Shown one piece after another: positions 9,122 through 17,725 of a stretch of 64,000 nt of DNA. Every line of letters begins with the position of its first letter. Position 1 is the stretch's first letter. The notes beneath the pieces are model-generated. The model had not been told where the DNA came from and did no database searches. It saw only the letters and a list, made by a program, of their open reading frames with translations. The stretch covers positions 1 to 64,000 of the forward strand of contig JAIEMV010000015.1 in the NCBI GenBank assembly GCA_019751875.1. Reading direction: 5' to 3'. This DNA is from Hyphomicrobium sp. (GTDB lineage Bacteria > Pseudomonadota > Alphaproteobacteria > Rhizobiales > Hyphomicrobiaceae). A program made the position numbers and the translations under genes.

Positions 9122-9724
9122 TCACGATTGCCGCCACGCCACGTGGGCCTCGAGCTCTGACGGATCGGCGCCGTGTGCAAGAACCTTGGCGATGTCGCGC
9201 AGGAGCGCCAGCTCGGGATGATGCTCGTCCTGCGCGCGGTGGATGGTTGGCTCAAAATTCCAGCCGGGGGAGCGGGCCCCCAACCTGATCAGCCGCTTCA
9301 AATTGCTCAGCGCAACTCCGCCCCGTGATCGGTCGTGCGCCAGCAGATAGAACATCAGTTCGGCGAGAACCTCAGGCTTGGGCGCCGTTTCGGCCAGGAC
9401 GAGCGCCAACGCTGCCGCGAGCTGCTGCTGCCCCTCGGGGTTGCTGCCTTCCGACAATAAGTGTCGTGCGAAATTCGTGGCTATCGCACTGTCCGACGGT
9501 CTGTGGCGCAACGCGAGCCTGTAGAGCTGTTCGGCATCAGCGGCATCCTGGCCATGATCGGTGAGGAACGTGGCGTAGCCTGCAAGCAGGTGCGCGTCGT
9601 CGGGCGATTGCGACAGCGCCTCCAGCCAGCGTGATCGCGCGCGCCTCACATCGAGCTCCGCGATGGCCTCGGCCGCGAGGGCTGCCTGCCAACCGGCCGG
9701 CAGTTCCGGACGCACGATCTTCAT
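9122..9724 (-). CDS. TPR-like protein of unknown function
   Basis: About 200 residues when started at the internal ATG (MKIVRPELPAGW); the frame also allows a start at 9763. The sequence is alanine- and leucine-rich helical, with two or more segments resembling tetratricopeptide repeats (for example RWLEALSQSPDDAHLLAGYATFL and QLYRLALRHRPSDSAIATNFA written in shortened form: spacing of W/L-G/A-Y and P near the repeat end). No signal peptide or enzyme motif is visible. It ends beside the efp terminator. TPR proteins are usually scaffolds for other proteins; the partner is unknown. Confidence 0.7.
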   Translation of the reverse strand: MKIVRPELPAGWQAALAAEAIAELDVRRARSRWLEALSQSPDDAHLLAGYATFLTDHGQDAADAEQLYRLALRHRPSDSAIATNFARHLLSEGSNPEGQQQLAAALALVLAETAPKPEVLAELMFYLLAHDRSRGGVALSNLKRLIRLGARSPGWNFEPTIHRAQDEHHPELALLRDIAKVLAHGADPSELEAHVAWRQS

Positions 9725-9843
9725 GTGCTGTGTCTCATCGCGCGGCCCTGCAGGCGGATGCATGGTCCGCCACCTTGTTATCTTGCCTCGAGACTAACGC
9801 GGGATCTGACGGTCAGCTAGTCGGCCAAAGTCGAGGGCAACGG

Positions 9844-10308
9844 CTAATCTATCCGCTCTATTTCGGCATCCGTGGCGCCCATCCTGACGCTATCGCCATG
9901 GGCTTTGCCGATGAGCGCGCGGGCGAGCGGCGAGACGTAGGAGATGGTGCCGCGCGCGGGGTCGGCTTCGTCTTCGCCGACGATGCGATAGGTGACGCGG
10001 CGACCGTCGCTTCTCAGGAGCGTGACGGAGGAGCCGAACTGCACGGCGTCGGTGCCCGTGGGCACGGGCATGACCTCGGCCGACTGCTGGCGCTGCGACC
10101 AGTAGCGCAGATCGCGCGCGACCTTTTGCAACGCCGCCCGGTCGGCCGACGTTTGCGCCTCCGCGTAGGCTAGGTTGAGGCGTTCGACCTCCGCTTCGAT
10201 CGCGGCCAGACCGGTCGCAGTCACGAGGTTGCGATGCTCGGAGACGGGCCGATCCGGCAGGTCTTCCAGCCCCTCGCCTGTGTCTTCTTTCACGAACGCT
10301 CGGCTCAT
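9844..10308 (-). CDS. GreA/GreB-family transcript elongation factor
   Basis: A 154-residue cytoplasmic protein with the two-domain Gre layout: an N-terminal helical region (residues about 30-75, LAAIEAEVERLNLAYAEAQ) and a C-terminal FKBP-like domain (VTYRIVGEDEADPARGTISYVSPLARALIGKAHGD in outline) that binds RNA polymerase. The N-terminal MSRAFVKED and PDRPVSEHRNLVT segments are typical of GreB-like proteins found beside canonical GreA in alphaproteobacteria. Family members stimulate cleavage of backtracked transcripts or modulate the polymerase secondary channel. Which one applies here is not determined. Confidence 0.87.
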   Translation of the reverse strand: MSRAFVKEDTGEGLEDLPDRPVSEHRNLVTATGLAAIEAEVERLNLAYAEAQTSADRAALQKVARDLRYWSQRQQSAEVMPVPTGTDAVQFGSSVTLLRSDGRRVTYRIVGEDEADPARGTISYVSPLARALIGKAHGDSVRMGATDAEIERID

Positions 10309-10345
10309 GGGAGAACTCTATCCCATTTGACGCCTGGGAGACAGC

Positions 10346-10765
10346 ATGCGGCAGAGCATGGAGACGCTGACGGTCCGGACGCGCCGAACCGGGCTCGTCG
10401 AGATCACCCCCGAAGTGGCGCGGGTGCTCGCGGCGTCGCGCATCCCCGATGGGCTCGTGACGGTCTATTGCCGGCACACGTCGGCCTCGCTTGTGATTCA
10501 GGAGAATGCCGACCCCGACGTGCAGCGCGACCTCCAGGCTTTCTTCCGCCGGCTCGTCCCGGAGGGAGATCCGCTGTTCATCCACACCACCGAGGGCCCC
10601 GACGATATGCCCGCACACGTGAAAGCAGCGCTGACGCAGACGTCGCTTTCTATTCCCGTTTCCGGCGGACGCATGCTGCTCGGAACGTGGCAAGGGATCT
10701 ATCTTTTCGAACATCGCACCCGGCCGCATACGCGCGAGGTCGTGGTGCATATTCTGGGAGCGTAA
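10346..10765 (+). CDS. YjbQ family protein (UPF0047)
   Basis: A 139-residue protein carrying the family signature: HTSASLVIQENADPDVQRDL and, later, HTTEGPDDMPAHVK with GGRMLLGTWQGIYLFEHR. These histidines and acids form a conserved pocket. E. coli YjbQ has weak thiamin phosphate synthase activity, but the physiological role is uncertain. The ATG at 10346 gives MRQSMETLTV; the second ATG at 10358 is also possible. It is divergent from the GreA/B-like gene with 37 bases between. Confidence 0.9.
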   Translation: MRQSMETLTVRTRRTGLVEITPEVARVLAASRIPDGLVTVYCRHTSASLVIQENADPDVQRDLQAFFRRLVPEGDPLFIHTTEGPDDMPAHVKAALTQTSLSIPVSGGRMLLGTWQGIYLFEHRTRPHTREVVVHILGA

Positions 10766-10899
10766 TTTCAATTAAGAATTCAGTTTGGAACTAAGCATTG
10801 CAAAATTGTGCTTGCAAAAGCCCGACGTTGAATCATGAATTCTCAGAAACGCGAAAATGTGTTCTGACCTTTTCATTGGTTAACGTTTGGAACGCTCGC
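10766..10899 (+). promoter_or_regulatory. AT-rich leader with a direct repeat upstream of the HAD gene
   Basis: This gap is visibly richer in A and T than the surrounding sequence. It holds TTGCAAAA twice, at 10798-10805 and 10812-10819, 14 bases apart (about one and a third helical turns), and two GAATTC-containing short palindromes. It is the only likely promoter region for the exported phosphatase gene. I cannot assign -35/-10 boxes with confidence. Confidence 0.35.
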
Positions 10900-11886
10900 A
10901 TGGGCCGATTTCTCACTCTCGCGCTCCTTTACCTCGTTGCATTCACGAGCGCCGTTGCTGCCGCAGATCCGTTGCCATCCTGGAACGAGGGACCGGCCAA
11001 GCAGTCGATTGTCACATTCGTCGAAGCCGTGACGACAACGGGCAGTCCGGACTTCGTTCCCCCCGAAGACCGCATTGCAACGTTCGACAACGACGGCACG
11101 CTCTGGCCTGAGCAACCGATGTACACCCAGTTGGCCTTTGCGCTCGACCGCGTGACGGCCATGGCTCCCCTTCATCCCGAATGGAAAGACACGCAGCCGT
11201 TCAAGGCCGTACTTGACGGAGATCTCAAGGCCCTTGCGGCAGCCGGGCAGAAGGGGCTGCTGGAGCTTGTCACCGCCACCCATGCCGGCATGACGACCGA
11301 CGAATTCAGCAAGATCGTCACAGGCTGGCTCGCGACCGCTCGTCATCCGCGGTTCGAGAGGCCGTACACCGACTTGGTCTATCAGCCGATGCTTGAACTT
11401 CTCGCCTATCTCCGGGCTAACGGGTTCAAGACCTATATCGTTTCGGGCGGTGGAGTTGAGTTCATGCGCCCTTGGACCAACGCCGTCTACGGCGTGCCTC
11501 CTGAGCAGGTCATCGGATCGTCCATCAAAACTGTTTTTGAGATGCGCGACGGGCTGCCCCGGCTCTTCCGACAGCCGGAGATCAATTTCATCGACGACAA
11601 AAGTGGGAAACCCGTCGGTATCAACCAGTTTATCGGCCGTCGTCCGATCGCGGCTTTCGGCAATTCGGATGGCGACTTGGAAATGCTGCAATGGACAACG
11701 CTCATCCCGCAGCGGCGCTTTGGCCTCATCGTTCATCACACCGATGCCGAGCGCGAATATGCCTACGATCGCAACTCGGCTTTCGGCAAACTCGATGTCG
11801 CGCTTGATGCAGCGGCCCTGAACAGATGGACCGTCGTCGACATGAAGAACGACTGGATAGTGATCTTCCCGTTCGAACAGAAGTAG
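10900..11886 (+). CDS. Exported HAD-superfamily phosphatase
   Basis: A 328-residue protein. Residues 1-21 form a Sec signal peptide (MGRFLTLALLYLVAFTSAVAA), so it is periplasmic. The haloacid dehalogenase motif I, DNDGT, is at residues 63-67 (nucleophile Asp63), motif II includes the IVSGGG segment, and motif III/IV includes GRRPIAAFGNSDGDLEML. The nucleophile motif has N instead of the common L/M (DNDGT). The frame is open upstream to 10798, but the signal peptide fixes the start at 10900. Periplasmic HAD enzymes usually remove phosphate from small molecules; the substrate is not identified. Confidence 0.85.
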   Translation: MGRFLTLALLYLVAFTSAVAAADPLPSWNEGPAKQSIVTFVEAVTTTGSPDFVPPEDRIATFDNDGTLWPEQPMYTQLAFALDRVTAMAPLHPEWKDTQPFKAVLDGDLKALAAAGQKGLLELVTATHAGMTTDEFSKIVTGWLATARHPRFERPYTDLVYQPMLELLAYLRANGFKTYIVSGGGVEFMRPWTNAVYGVPPEQVIGSSIKTVFEMRDGLPRLFRQPEINFIDDKSGKPVGINQFIGRRPIAAFGNSDGDLEMLQWTTLIPQRRFGLIVHHTDAEREYAYDRNSAFGKLDVALDAAALNRWTVVDMKNDWIVIFPFEQK

Positions 11887-12328
11887 GGGATGGGCGCCTT
11901 CGATCCGACGGCGGAGACCGACGGCGCAATAAACTTATCCCCGCGCTTTTGCACGCCCGTACACTCGCCTCATCTCCGTCCCTCACTGAAGGGGGCGTCG
12001 CTTAAGAGGCGTCTTGTGACGTGGGACGGGGTGCAGTGTCGCTGACGGAGGCTCGCATCCTCTCTCGGTGAGGCTCGGATCGGCCGCCTGCTGGAACGCA
12101 GGACGCGAAGAACGCGCTGAAACGTCGATCGTATGCCGGAAATCCTGCGCGGGGCGGTCCACGGGCCGCACCACACTACCAAACCGAGCGGCTCATGCGC
12201 CGCCCCGCCCCCTTCGCTTGTTGCGGAGGCGTAATTGAAAAGGCCGCGCTCGACAACATCTGCCGACGCTCTTTGACTTGTAGAGCCCGCTCATGCGCCA
12301 TGGTGTGCGCCGACGTGGCCTGCCGCGA
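11887..12328. other. Intergenic stretch with short repeats, no gene called
   Basis: About 440 bases without a credible gene. Overlapping frames on the minus strand near 11970-12182 look arginine-rich and have no recognisable domain. There are several short stems, such as CCTGC/GCAGG near 12087-12102, and GGCGTC is repeated at 11995-12000 and 12009-12014. A small RNA or an extragenic repeat is possible but cannot be shown from one copy. Confidence 0.4.
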
Positions 12329-12778
12329 TCACCCCTCGAGAGCCTTTGCCACCGCGGCGGTGATGTCGGGCACGGTATGGGCGGTGAGATCCTTGTCGAG
12401 CGTGGCGACAATCTTCTTCGCCAATTGGCCGTTTGCCGACTTGCGCATTTCGCCCAATGCCACCGGGGGCGCAACGATGACGAGATCGTCGAACGCACCG
12501 GCTTCGGAATCCTTTGCCAAGTCGGCGATGATCTGTTCAACAAAGCGGTCTTCGGCGCGGCGGTGCAGATCGGGAGTGGCCATTGCGGACCTATGATCGC
12601 TGAAGGACTGGAACGACCGGGCAGGCTTGTCGCGGCCTTGTTCGCTCGTCTTGGGATTGTCCTGCTCGTAGACGCGGATGACCTTCAGGGACGGCTCAAT
12701 GGCGTCGCCTTCGTTCACAAGCACAAGCCCGCGTGCGCCGTCCGCCACGGCAATCCACATCCCGGATTTGATCTTCAT
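12329..12778 (-). CDS. Host attachment family protein
   Basis: A 149-residue protein starting MKIKSGMWIAVADGARGLVL, with DLHRRAEDRFVEQI and DDLVIVAPPVALGEMR, and ending in helical KIVATLDKDLTAHT. This is the pattern of the Host_attach family (PF10116), first described from plant-associated bacteria and phylogenetically broad in proteobacteria. The fold is thought to resemble archaeal release factor eRF1/Pelota-like domains, and the biological role is unproven despite the name. The frame extends 24 codons upstream; the ATG at 12778 fits the family start. Confidence 0.82.
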   Translation of the reverse strand: MKIKSGMWIAVADGARGLVLVNEGDAIEPSLKVIRVYEQDNPKTSEQGRDKPARSFQSFSDHRSAMATPDLHRRAEDRFVEQIIADLAKDSEAGAFDDLVIVAPPVALGEMRKSANGQLAKKIVATLDKDLTAHTVPDITAAVAKALEG

Positions 12779-13003
12779 TCTCGTCTCCCTTCGAAGTGCT
12801 TTTGGACGATTAAACATCTTCAGCCCGGATCGGCCTGTGACGCAGATCAAGACAATGCAGCCCGGTGACCAACGGTTCGGTCTGTCCGGCAGGCTCGCGA
12901 CCCGACTTCGCCGCGTTCACCGGCCGCAGCAGCAGGCCTTGTCTCGGGAAGCGAACCTGTTAATCAGGCCGCAGATTTGAGCCATCAACCCCGGGGAGAC
13001 CCC

Positions 13004-13438
13004 ATGTCTGAGACCGCCGCCGAAAGCGCTGCCCGCACCAAGACCGCCGCTCTAATTCGCGAGTACTACGCGGCTTTCAACGCGGGTAAAACGGACGTAA
13101 TGCTCGACTTTCTGACCGACGACGTCATTCACGACGTGAACCAGGGTGAGCGTCGCGAAGGCAAAGAGAAATTCCGCGCCTTCAATGCGCGCATGGACCA
13201 TAACTACAAGGAAGAACTCAAAGACATCGTGGTCATGGTCTCCAAGGACGGCACGCGGGCCGCGGCCGAGTTCAACGTGCACGGAATTTATAAGAACACG
13301 GACGAGGGTCTGCCTCCTGCCACCGGCCAGAAATACGTCCTGCCGGCGGGAACGTTCTTCGCCATCCGCGATGGCAAGATCGCGCGCGTCACCACCTATT
13401 ACAACCTGACCGACTGGATCGCGCAGGTCGCAGGCTGA
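13004..13438 (+). CDS. NTF2-like / ketosteroid isomerase-related protein
   Basis: A 144-residue cytoplasmic protein of the SnoaL/NTF2-like fold: an N-terminal helix (TAALIREYYAAFNAGKTDVMLDFL), then strands with DDVIHDVNQGE and the FFAIRDGKIARVTTYYNLTDW signature. The start at 13004 is supported by a GGGGAG ribosome site; the frame is open 27 bases further. Members of this subgroup are annotated ketosteroid isomerase-related but have no proven substrate. It leads a three-gene cassette with an acetyltransferase 24 bases downstream and a nitrilase-family enzyme. Confidence 0.87.
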   Translation: MSETAAESAARTKTAALIREYYAAFNAGKTDVMLDFLTDDVIHDVNQGERREGKEKFRAFNARMDHNYKEELKDIVVMVSKDGTRAAAEFNVHGIYKNTDEGLPPATGQKYVLPAGTFFAIRDGKIARVTTYYNLTDWIAQVAG

Positions 13439-13462
13439 CGCGTCCACAGACGGGAGACGAGG

Positions 13463-14059
13463 ATGGCGAAGAAGACGCTCGACGTGAGATCGCTGACGGG
13501 TGCGGACATCCTCCCCATCCTTCCCGATCTTGCGCGGCTGCGCATCGTCGTCTTCCGCGACTGGCCTTATCTTTACGACGGCACGCTGGACTACGAGGAA
13601 AAGTATCTCGCGACCTTTGCCGCTGCGAAGGGTGCCGTCGTCATCGCCGCCTACGACGGGGCCGAAATGGCCGGCGCGTCGACCGGTGCGCCGATGATCG
13701 AGCATGCGGATGAGTTCGGCGAGCCGTTCCGCGCAGCGGGCTTTGACATTTCAAAGATCTTCTACTGCGGCGAGAGCGTGCTTTTGAAGAGCCATCGCGG
13801 CTATGGGCTGGGACACGCCTTCTTCGACGGTCGCGAAGCGCAGGCGAGAGCGCTTGGCGGGTTCACGCACTCCACATTCTGTCGCGTGCTGAGACCCGAC
13901 GACCATCCGCTGAAGCCGCCGGATTACGCGCCGCTGGATCCGTTCTGGAGAAAGCGCGGATACGAGCCCGTCGACGTGTTTGCGACGTACGACTGGAAGG
14001 ACGTCGATCAGCCGGACGAGACCACGCATCGTATGCAATTCTGGATGAAGGCGCTTTGA
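13463..14059 (+). CDS. GNAT-family N-acetyltransferase
   Basis: A 198-residue protein. The acetyl-CoA binding region is seen as GESVLLKSHRGYGLGHAFFDGREAQAR (residues about 93-120), containing the R/Q-x-x-G-x-G/A-like RGYGLG turn. Later HSTFCRVLRPDDHP and YEPVDVFATYDWKD complete the fold. A good GGGAGACGAGG site precedes the ATG. Its stop overlaps the start of the downstream nitrilase-like gene by four bases, so the two products are made together. In some other bacteria homologous GNAT and carbon-nitrogen hydrolase domains occur in a single polypeptide, supporting a shared pathway. Substrate unknown. Confidence 0.87.
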   Translation: MAKKTLDVRSLTGADILPILPDLARLRIVVFRDWPYLYDGTLDYEEKYLATFAAAKGAVVIAAYDGAEMAGASTGAPMIEHADEFGEPFRAAGFDISKIFYCGESVLLKSHRGYGLGHAFFDGREAQARALGGFTHSTFCRVLRPDDHPLKPPDYAPLDPFWRKRGYEPVDVFATYDWKDVDQPDETTHRMQFWMKAL

Positions 14060-14967
14060 CCTTGGCCCGCCCTCCTCTCACCGTCGCCAGCGCGCAGTAT
14101 CCGATCGGGCAGCCTGCCTCTCTCGAAAATTGGGAGGACAAGATCAGCGACTGGGTCGCCAAGGGAGCAGCGACCGGCGCGCAATTGCTGGTGTTTCCCG
14201 AGTATGCCGCGATCGAGCAGGCCGCGTGTTTCGGCCCAGAGGTCTATTCGGACCTGCAAAAGACGCTGCACACGGTGGCCGAACTCGCGGCGTCGCGCGT
14301 GCAGTTGCACCTGGAACTGGCCAAGACGCACAACGTCCATATTCTCGTCGGGTCTGGTCCGGTCCTGAAATCCGATGGGCGGTTTGTCAACGCGGCGCAA
14401 CTCGTCACGCCTGGCGGGCTCATCGGCGAGCAGGAAAAAATCGTCATGACCCCGTTCGAGCGCGACTGGGGCATTTCGGGCGGCGCCCCTTTGCGCGTGT
14501 TCGATACGGCCATCGGCAAGATTGCCGTTCTCATCTGCTACGATAGCGAGTTTCCGCTGCTGGCGCGTGCGCTTGCGGAAGCCGGCGCGGAGGTCATTCT
14601 CGTGCCATCGTGTACCGAACGCGTTTCGGGCTTTCACCGCGTGCGCACGGGATCGATGGCCCGCGCGTTGGAGAATACGATCGCAACGGTGCAAAGTCCG
14701 ACGGTGGGTGATGCGTTGTGGTCGCCTGCGGTGGACCGGAATGAAGGTTCGGCCGGCATTTATGTGCCGTCCGAACAGGGCGTGTCGGATACCGGCGTAC
14801 TCGCGGAAGGTCCGCTCAGCCGGCCGCAGTGGGTGACGGCCACGATCGACCTGGAGCGTCTGCGGCGCGTTCGTCAGACGGGCGAAATGCGCAACTACGC
14901 CGACTGGAGCACGCAGCCCGGGGCAGCGCCGCTCGTTCGCTCCGTCGAGACGGTGTCGCTGATCTGA
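14056..14967 (+). CDS. Carbon-nitrogen hydrolase (nitrilase superfamily)
   Basis: A 303-residue enzyme with the full catalytic triad of the superfamily: Glu49 (LLVFPEY), Lys128 (IGEQEKIVMTPFE) and Cys161 (IGKIAVLICYDSEFP). These enzymes cleave amides or nitriles through a cysteine thioester. The start appears to be TTG at 14056, overlapping the acetyltransferase stop by four bases; another TTG lies two codons on. It is the last gene of the NTF2-like/GNAT/hydrolase cassette and is convergent with the SIMPL gene nine bases away. Amidase activity is more likely than nitrilase, but the substrate is unknown. Confidence 0.88.
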   Translation: MTLARPPLTVASAQYPIGQPASLENWEDKISDWVAKGAATGAQLLVFPEYAAIEQAACFGPEVYSDLQKTLHTVAELAASRVQLHLELAKTHNVHILVGSGPVLKSDGRFVNAAQLVTPGGLIGEQEKIVMTPFERDWGISGGAPLRVFDTAIGKIAVLICYDSEFPLLARALAEAGAEVILVPSCTERVSGFHRVRTGSMARALENTIATVQSPTVGDALWSPAVDRNEGSAGIYVPSEQGVSDTGVLAEGPLSRPQWVTATIDLERLRRVRQTGEMRNYADWSTQPGAAPLVRSVETVSLI

Positions 14968-14976
14968 CGTTATCCC

Positions 14977-15693
14977 CTAGTCCAGTTCCCAGGTTACCGT
15001 GACATTGGCTTCGAGGGCTTGGCTGCCACGCTCTATGGGGACGGACGCACTCATGGCGGCGGCGCGTCCGGCTTTGAAGTAGGGCGGCGGGGCGGTTTCG
15101 GTGCCTTCGGCAATGGCGATCACCTTGCCAACCTTTGCGCCTGCGGCGGCGGCATAGAGCTCAGCTCGGCGGCGCGCATTGGCGATGGCATCCTTGCGCG
15201 CCGTATCGCGCAGTGTTTCGGCTGCGCTCACCTCGAAGGTGATGCCATTCATCTGGTTGGCGCCGAGCGTGACGAGCTGATCCAGCACTTCACCAAGCTT
15301 GGCGAGATCGCGCACATGCACTTCGACCGTGTTGGAGGCTTGATAGCCGTCGATCACCGGGGGCTTGTTATCACGGGGGTTCGTGTACCGCGGGTTGAGA
15401 TTGAGCCCTGCCGTCTGGATATCCTGTGCTTCGATGCCGCTCTCCTTCAGACCGGCAATCAGCTTCTCCATGGCACCGTTGTTCGCCGAAAGTGCCTCAC
15501 GCGCCGTTGCGCCCTCCGCGACGACACCCGTGGCTATGCGCGCCCGGTCCGGTATTGCGGTCGCGGTCCCTGATGCAGAGACGGTGATCGTGCGCTCCAT
15601 GCGGTTATCCTCGGCAGCAGCGGGCAAGCTTAGAGTGGCCCAGCACAGAAGGGCGGACAACACGGCATGCAGGGGGTGCCAGCGGGTCACCAT
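14977..15693 (-). CDS. SIMPL-domain protein (DUF541), exported
   Basis: A 238-residue protein with a Sec signal peptide (about residues 1-27, ...LPAAAEDN). The mature part starts ITVSASGTATAIPDRARIATGVVAEG, the hallmark of the SIMPL/DUF541 family, and continues with GYQASNTVEVHVRDL and ends LEANVTVTWELD. Members are periplasmic or outer-membrane associated with no defined enzymatic role; the E. coli homologue YggE is linked to oxidative stress tolerance. It appears to be transcribed alone. Confidence 0.92.
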   Translation of the reverse strand: MVTRWHPLHAVLSALLCWATLSLPAAAEDNRMERTITVSASGTATAIPDRARIATGVVAEGATAREALSANNGAMEKLIAGLKESGIEAQDIQTAGLNLNPRYTNPRDNKPPVIDGYQASNTVEVHVRDLAKLGEVLDQLVTLGANQMNGITFEVSAAETLRDTARKDAIANARRRAELYAAAAGAKVGKVIAIAEGTETAPPPYFKAGRAAAMSASVPIERGSQALEANVTVTWELD

Positions 15694-15826
15694 GACGGGT
15701 TCTGTTCCTCTCGGGTCGTCTGTCGGGCCTGAGGCGGTCCGAGTGTCCGGCAGTTTGCCGCCCTTCCGGGCAACATCATGGCCTCAGCCTATCGACACTA
15801 TGCCGGACCGGCCATCGGGAACAGGG

Positions 15827-15902
15827 TGGTGGGCCCGCCAGGACTCGAACCTGGAACCAGGCGGTTATGAGCCGCCAGCTCTAACCATTGAGCTACGAGC
15901 CC
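15827..15902 (-). tRNA. tRNA with CAU anticodon, probably tRNA-Ile2
   Basis: A complete 76-base cloverleaf including an encoded CCA at 15827-15829. The acceptor stem is GGGCTCG/CGGGCCC with one T-G pair, the D arm is GCTC...GAGC, the anticodon stem is GGCGG/CCGCC with loop CTCATAA, and the T arm is CCAGG TTCGAGT CCTGG. The CAU anticodon could mean elongator Met or Ile2 (lysidine-modified, reading AUA). The GAGC-T-GGCGG and CTCATAA layout matches alphaproteobacterial Ile2 genes I know better than elongator Met, so I favour Ile2. It is not an initiator, because position 1-72 is paired. Confidence 0.9.
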
Positions 15903-15970
15903 GGAGGGGGCACCCTCTGTACATCATTTTGGATCGAACTTCGCAAGCACGGGAGGGCGCGGACGAGCAT

Positions 15971-17725
15971 CTAATGGAGTTTCTGAAGATCGTAAATGCG
16001 AGCGTAAGTTGCGCCGGAGCCGATGAGGTCGCGGTGAGTGCCTTTTTCTACAATCCGACCGTTTTCGAGCACCAGGATCTGGTCTGCTCCGACGACTGTC
16101 GCCAGACGGTGTGCGATAACGATCGTCGTGCGGCCCGCGGAAAGCAGATCCAGCGATTGGCGCAGCGCCAACTCGGTTTCACTATCCAAAGCAGAGGTCG
16201 GCTCGTCGAGAAGCAAAATCGGGGCGTCCTTCAGGAACGCGCGAGCAATTGAGAGCCGCTGTCGCTGGCCGCCCGACAGACTGGAGCCCAATTCACCGAC
16301 GGGCGTGTCATAACCCTGAGGCAGGCTTGCGATGAAATCGTGGATCTGAGCCGATCGAGCCGCTTCGACGATGTCTTCCATGGTCCGATCTGGCGTGCCG
16401 GCGACGAGATTTTCCTTGATCGTGCCCTGGAACAAGAAGGTGTTCTGGCTGACGAAGGCGATATTGCGGCGGAGACTGCTGAGCGACACGTCTTGGATGT
16501 TCTGGCCGTCTATCTCGATTGTTCCGGAAGCCGGCGTCCAGAACCGCTCCAATAAGCTGAGTGTCGTCGTTTTGCCGCTGCCGGAGAGGCCCACGAGCGC
16601 GGTTGTTTTGCCTCCGGGCGCGGTGAACGTTATGCCGCGCAGAACATCGAGTTCATCAATATATTTGAAGGTCACGTTCTTGAAGGAGACTTCGCCGGAG
16701 GTAATGTGCAGCGACGGTGCCCCAGGCTCCTCGGCTTCAGGGCTTGGCAGGTCGATGATTTCATACAGCATGCGAACACCCGTCGAACTGGCGACAAGCT
16801 GGCCCTGCACGCGCGCCAAGCGGCGTGCTGGTTCCGCAGCCATGAGCAGCGCCGTGACGAAGGCGAAGAACGATCCTGGTGGTGTGCCCTCCTCCGTCAA
16901 TCGCCAGCCTGTGTAAAAAATAACCCCCGCGACGGCCGCACCTGCGAAGATCTCGATGAGCGGGGCAATGCTGGCTTGGATGGCGGCCATGCGGTTGTTC
17001 GTCCGCCGCATCGTCTCGATCGTATCGCCGAGCTTTTTCTCCAGATGCTCCTCTAACTGGTAGGACTTGACGGTCTCAATGCCCTGCACCGTGTCGCGAA
17101 CGGTGGAGATCCCTTCAGCGCTTGTCGTATAGGTCTTTCGAGCGACGCCTTGAATTTTCTGCGTGAGTGTGCGCAGCGCGAGGAAGGCAATTGGACCGAC
17201 CGCAAAGACGATGATCGACATGGTCACATCTTGACTCAGCATCACCGCGAGCAGCGCGGTCAAGGTGATGAGATCGCGACCCAAACTGAGCGTGATCTGG
17301 TTCAACATGTCCCGCATGGAGCCGGCGTTGACGGTAATGCGTGTTAGGATATCGCCGGACGGATAGACCTTGAAAAATGCAGAATCTTGCCGAAGAACAT
17401 GATGATAAAGCCGCGCCTGAGTTTCGGCGACGATCCTGTTGCCGACGCGGCTCAGAGTGATTTCTCCGAGGTACATCGTGATGCCCCGCAGTAGGAATAG
17501 CCCGACGATCGCGAGGGGGATCAGCATCATGGCCGTGCGATCGCGGGCGACGAAGATCTCGTTGATGACGTCTTTCATGATCCAGGCAGCCAGCGCGGTG
17601 CAGCCGCCGGCAACAGACATCAACGCGATCGCTAGGGCATAGCGCGACCAATAGCGGCGGCCGCTTTCAGCGAGAACACGCTTGATGACCGGCCAGAGGT
17701 AGGAGGTCGATTTCGCCCCTTTCAT
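15971..17725 (-). CDS. ABC exporter, fused permease and ATPase (MsbA-like)
   Basis: A 584-residue half-transporter with six membrane segments in the first 330 residues (ABC exporter type I fold), then a nucleotide-binding domain. The latter shows Walker A (GLSGSGKT), Q-loop (VSQNTFLF), signature LSGGQRQR, Walker B (ILLLDEPTSALD) and the switch histidine (IVIAHRL). Likely a homodimer moving lipids, glycolipids or hydrophobic compounds out of the inner membrane; similarity is to the MsbA/LptB-independent flippase group. The nearby GDP-fucose genes make a surface glycolipid substrate conceivable, but no direct link is shown. Confidence 0.9.
   Translation of the reverse strand: MKGAKSTSYLWPVIKRVLAESGRRYWSRYALAIALMSVAGGCTALAAWIMKDVINEIFVARDRTAMMLIPLAIVGLFLLRGITMYLGEITLSRVGNRIVAETQARLYHHVLRQDSAFFKVYPSGDILTRITVNAGSMRDMLNQITLSLGRDLITLTALLAVMLSQDVTMSIIVFAVGPIAFLALRTLTQKIQGVARKTYTTSAEGISTVRDTVQGIETVKSYQLEEHLEKKLGDTIETMRRTNNRMAAIQASIAPLIEIFAGAAVAGVIFYTGWRLTEEGTPPGSFFAFVTALLMAAEPARRLARVQGQLVASSTGVRMLYEIIDLPSPEAEEPGAPSLHITSGEVSFKNVTFKYIDELDVLRGITFTAPGGKTTALVGLSGSGKTTTLSLLERFWTPASGTIEIDGQNIQDVSLSSLRRNIAFVSQNTFLFQGTIKENLVAGTPDRTMEDIVEAARSAQIHDFIASLPQGYDTPVGELGSSLSGGQRQRLSIARAFLKDAPILLLDEPTSALDSETELALRQSLDLLSAGRTTIVIAHRLATVVGADQILVLENGRIVEKGTHRDLIGSGATYARIYDLQKLH

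Noticed and set aside
11970-12182. Arginine-rich minus-strand frames of 63-70 codons
   Set aside because: Two overlapping frames, neither with a domain; likely chance frames in GC-rich DNA.
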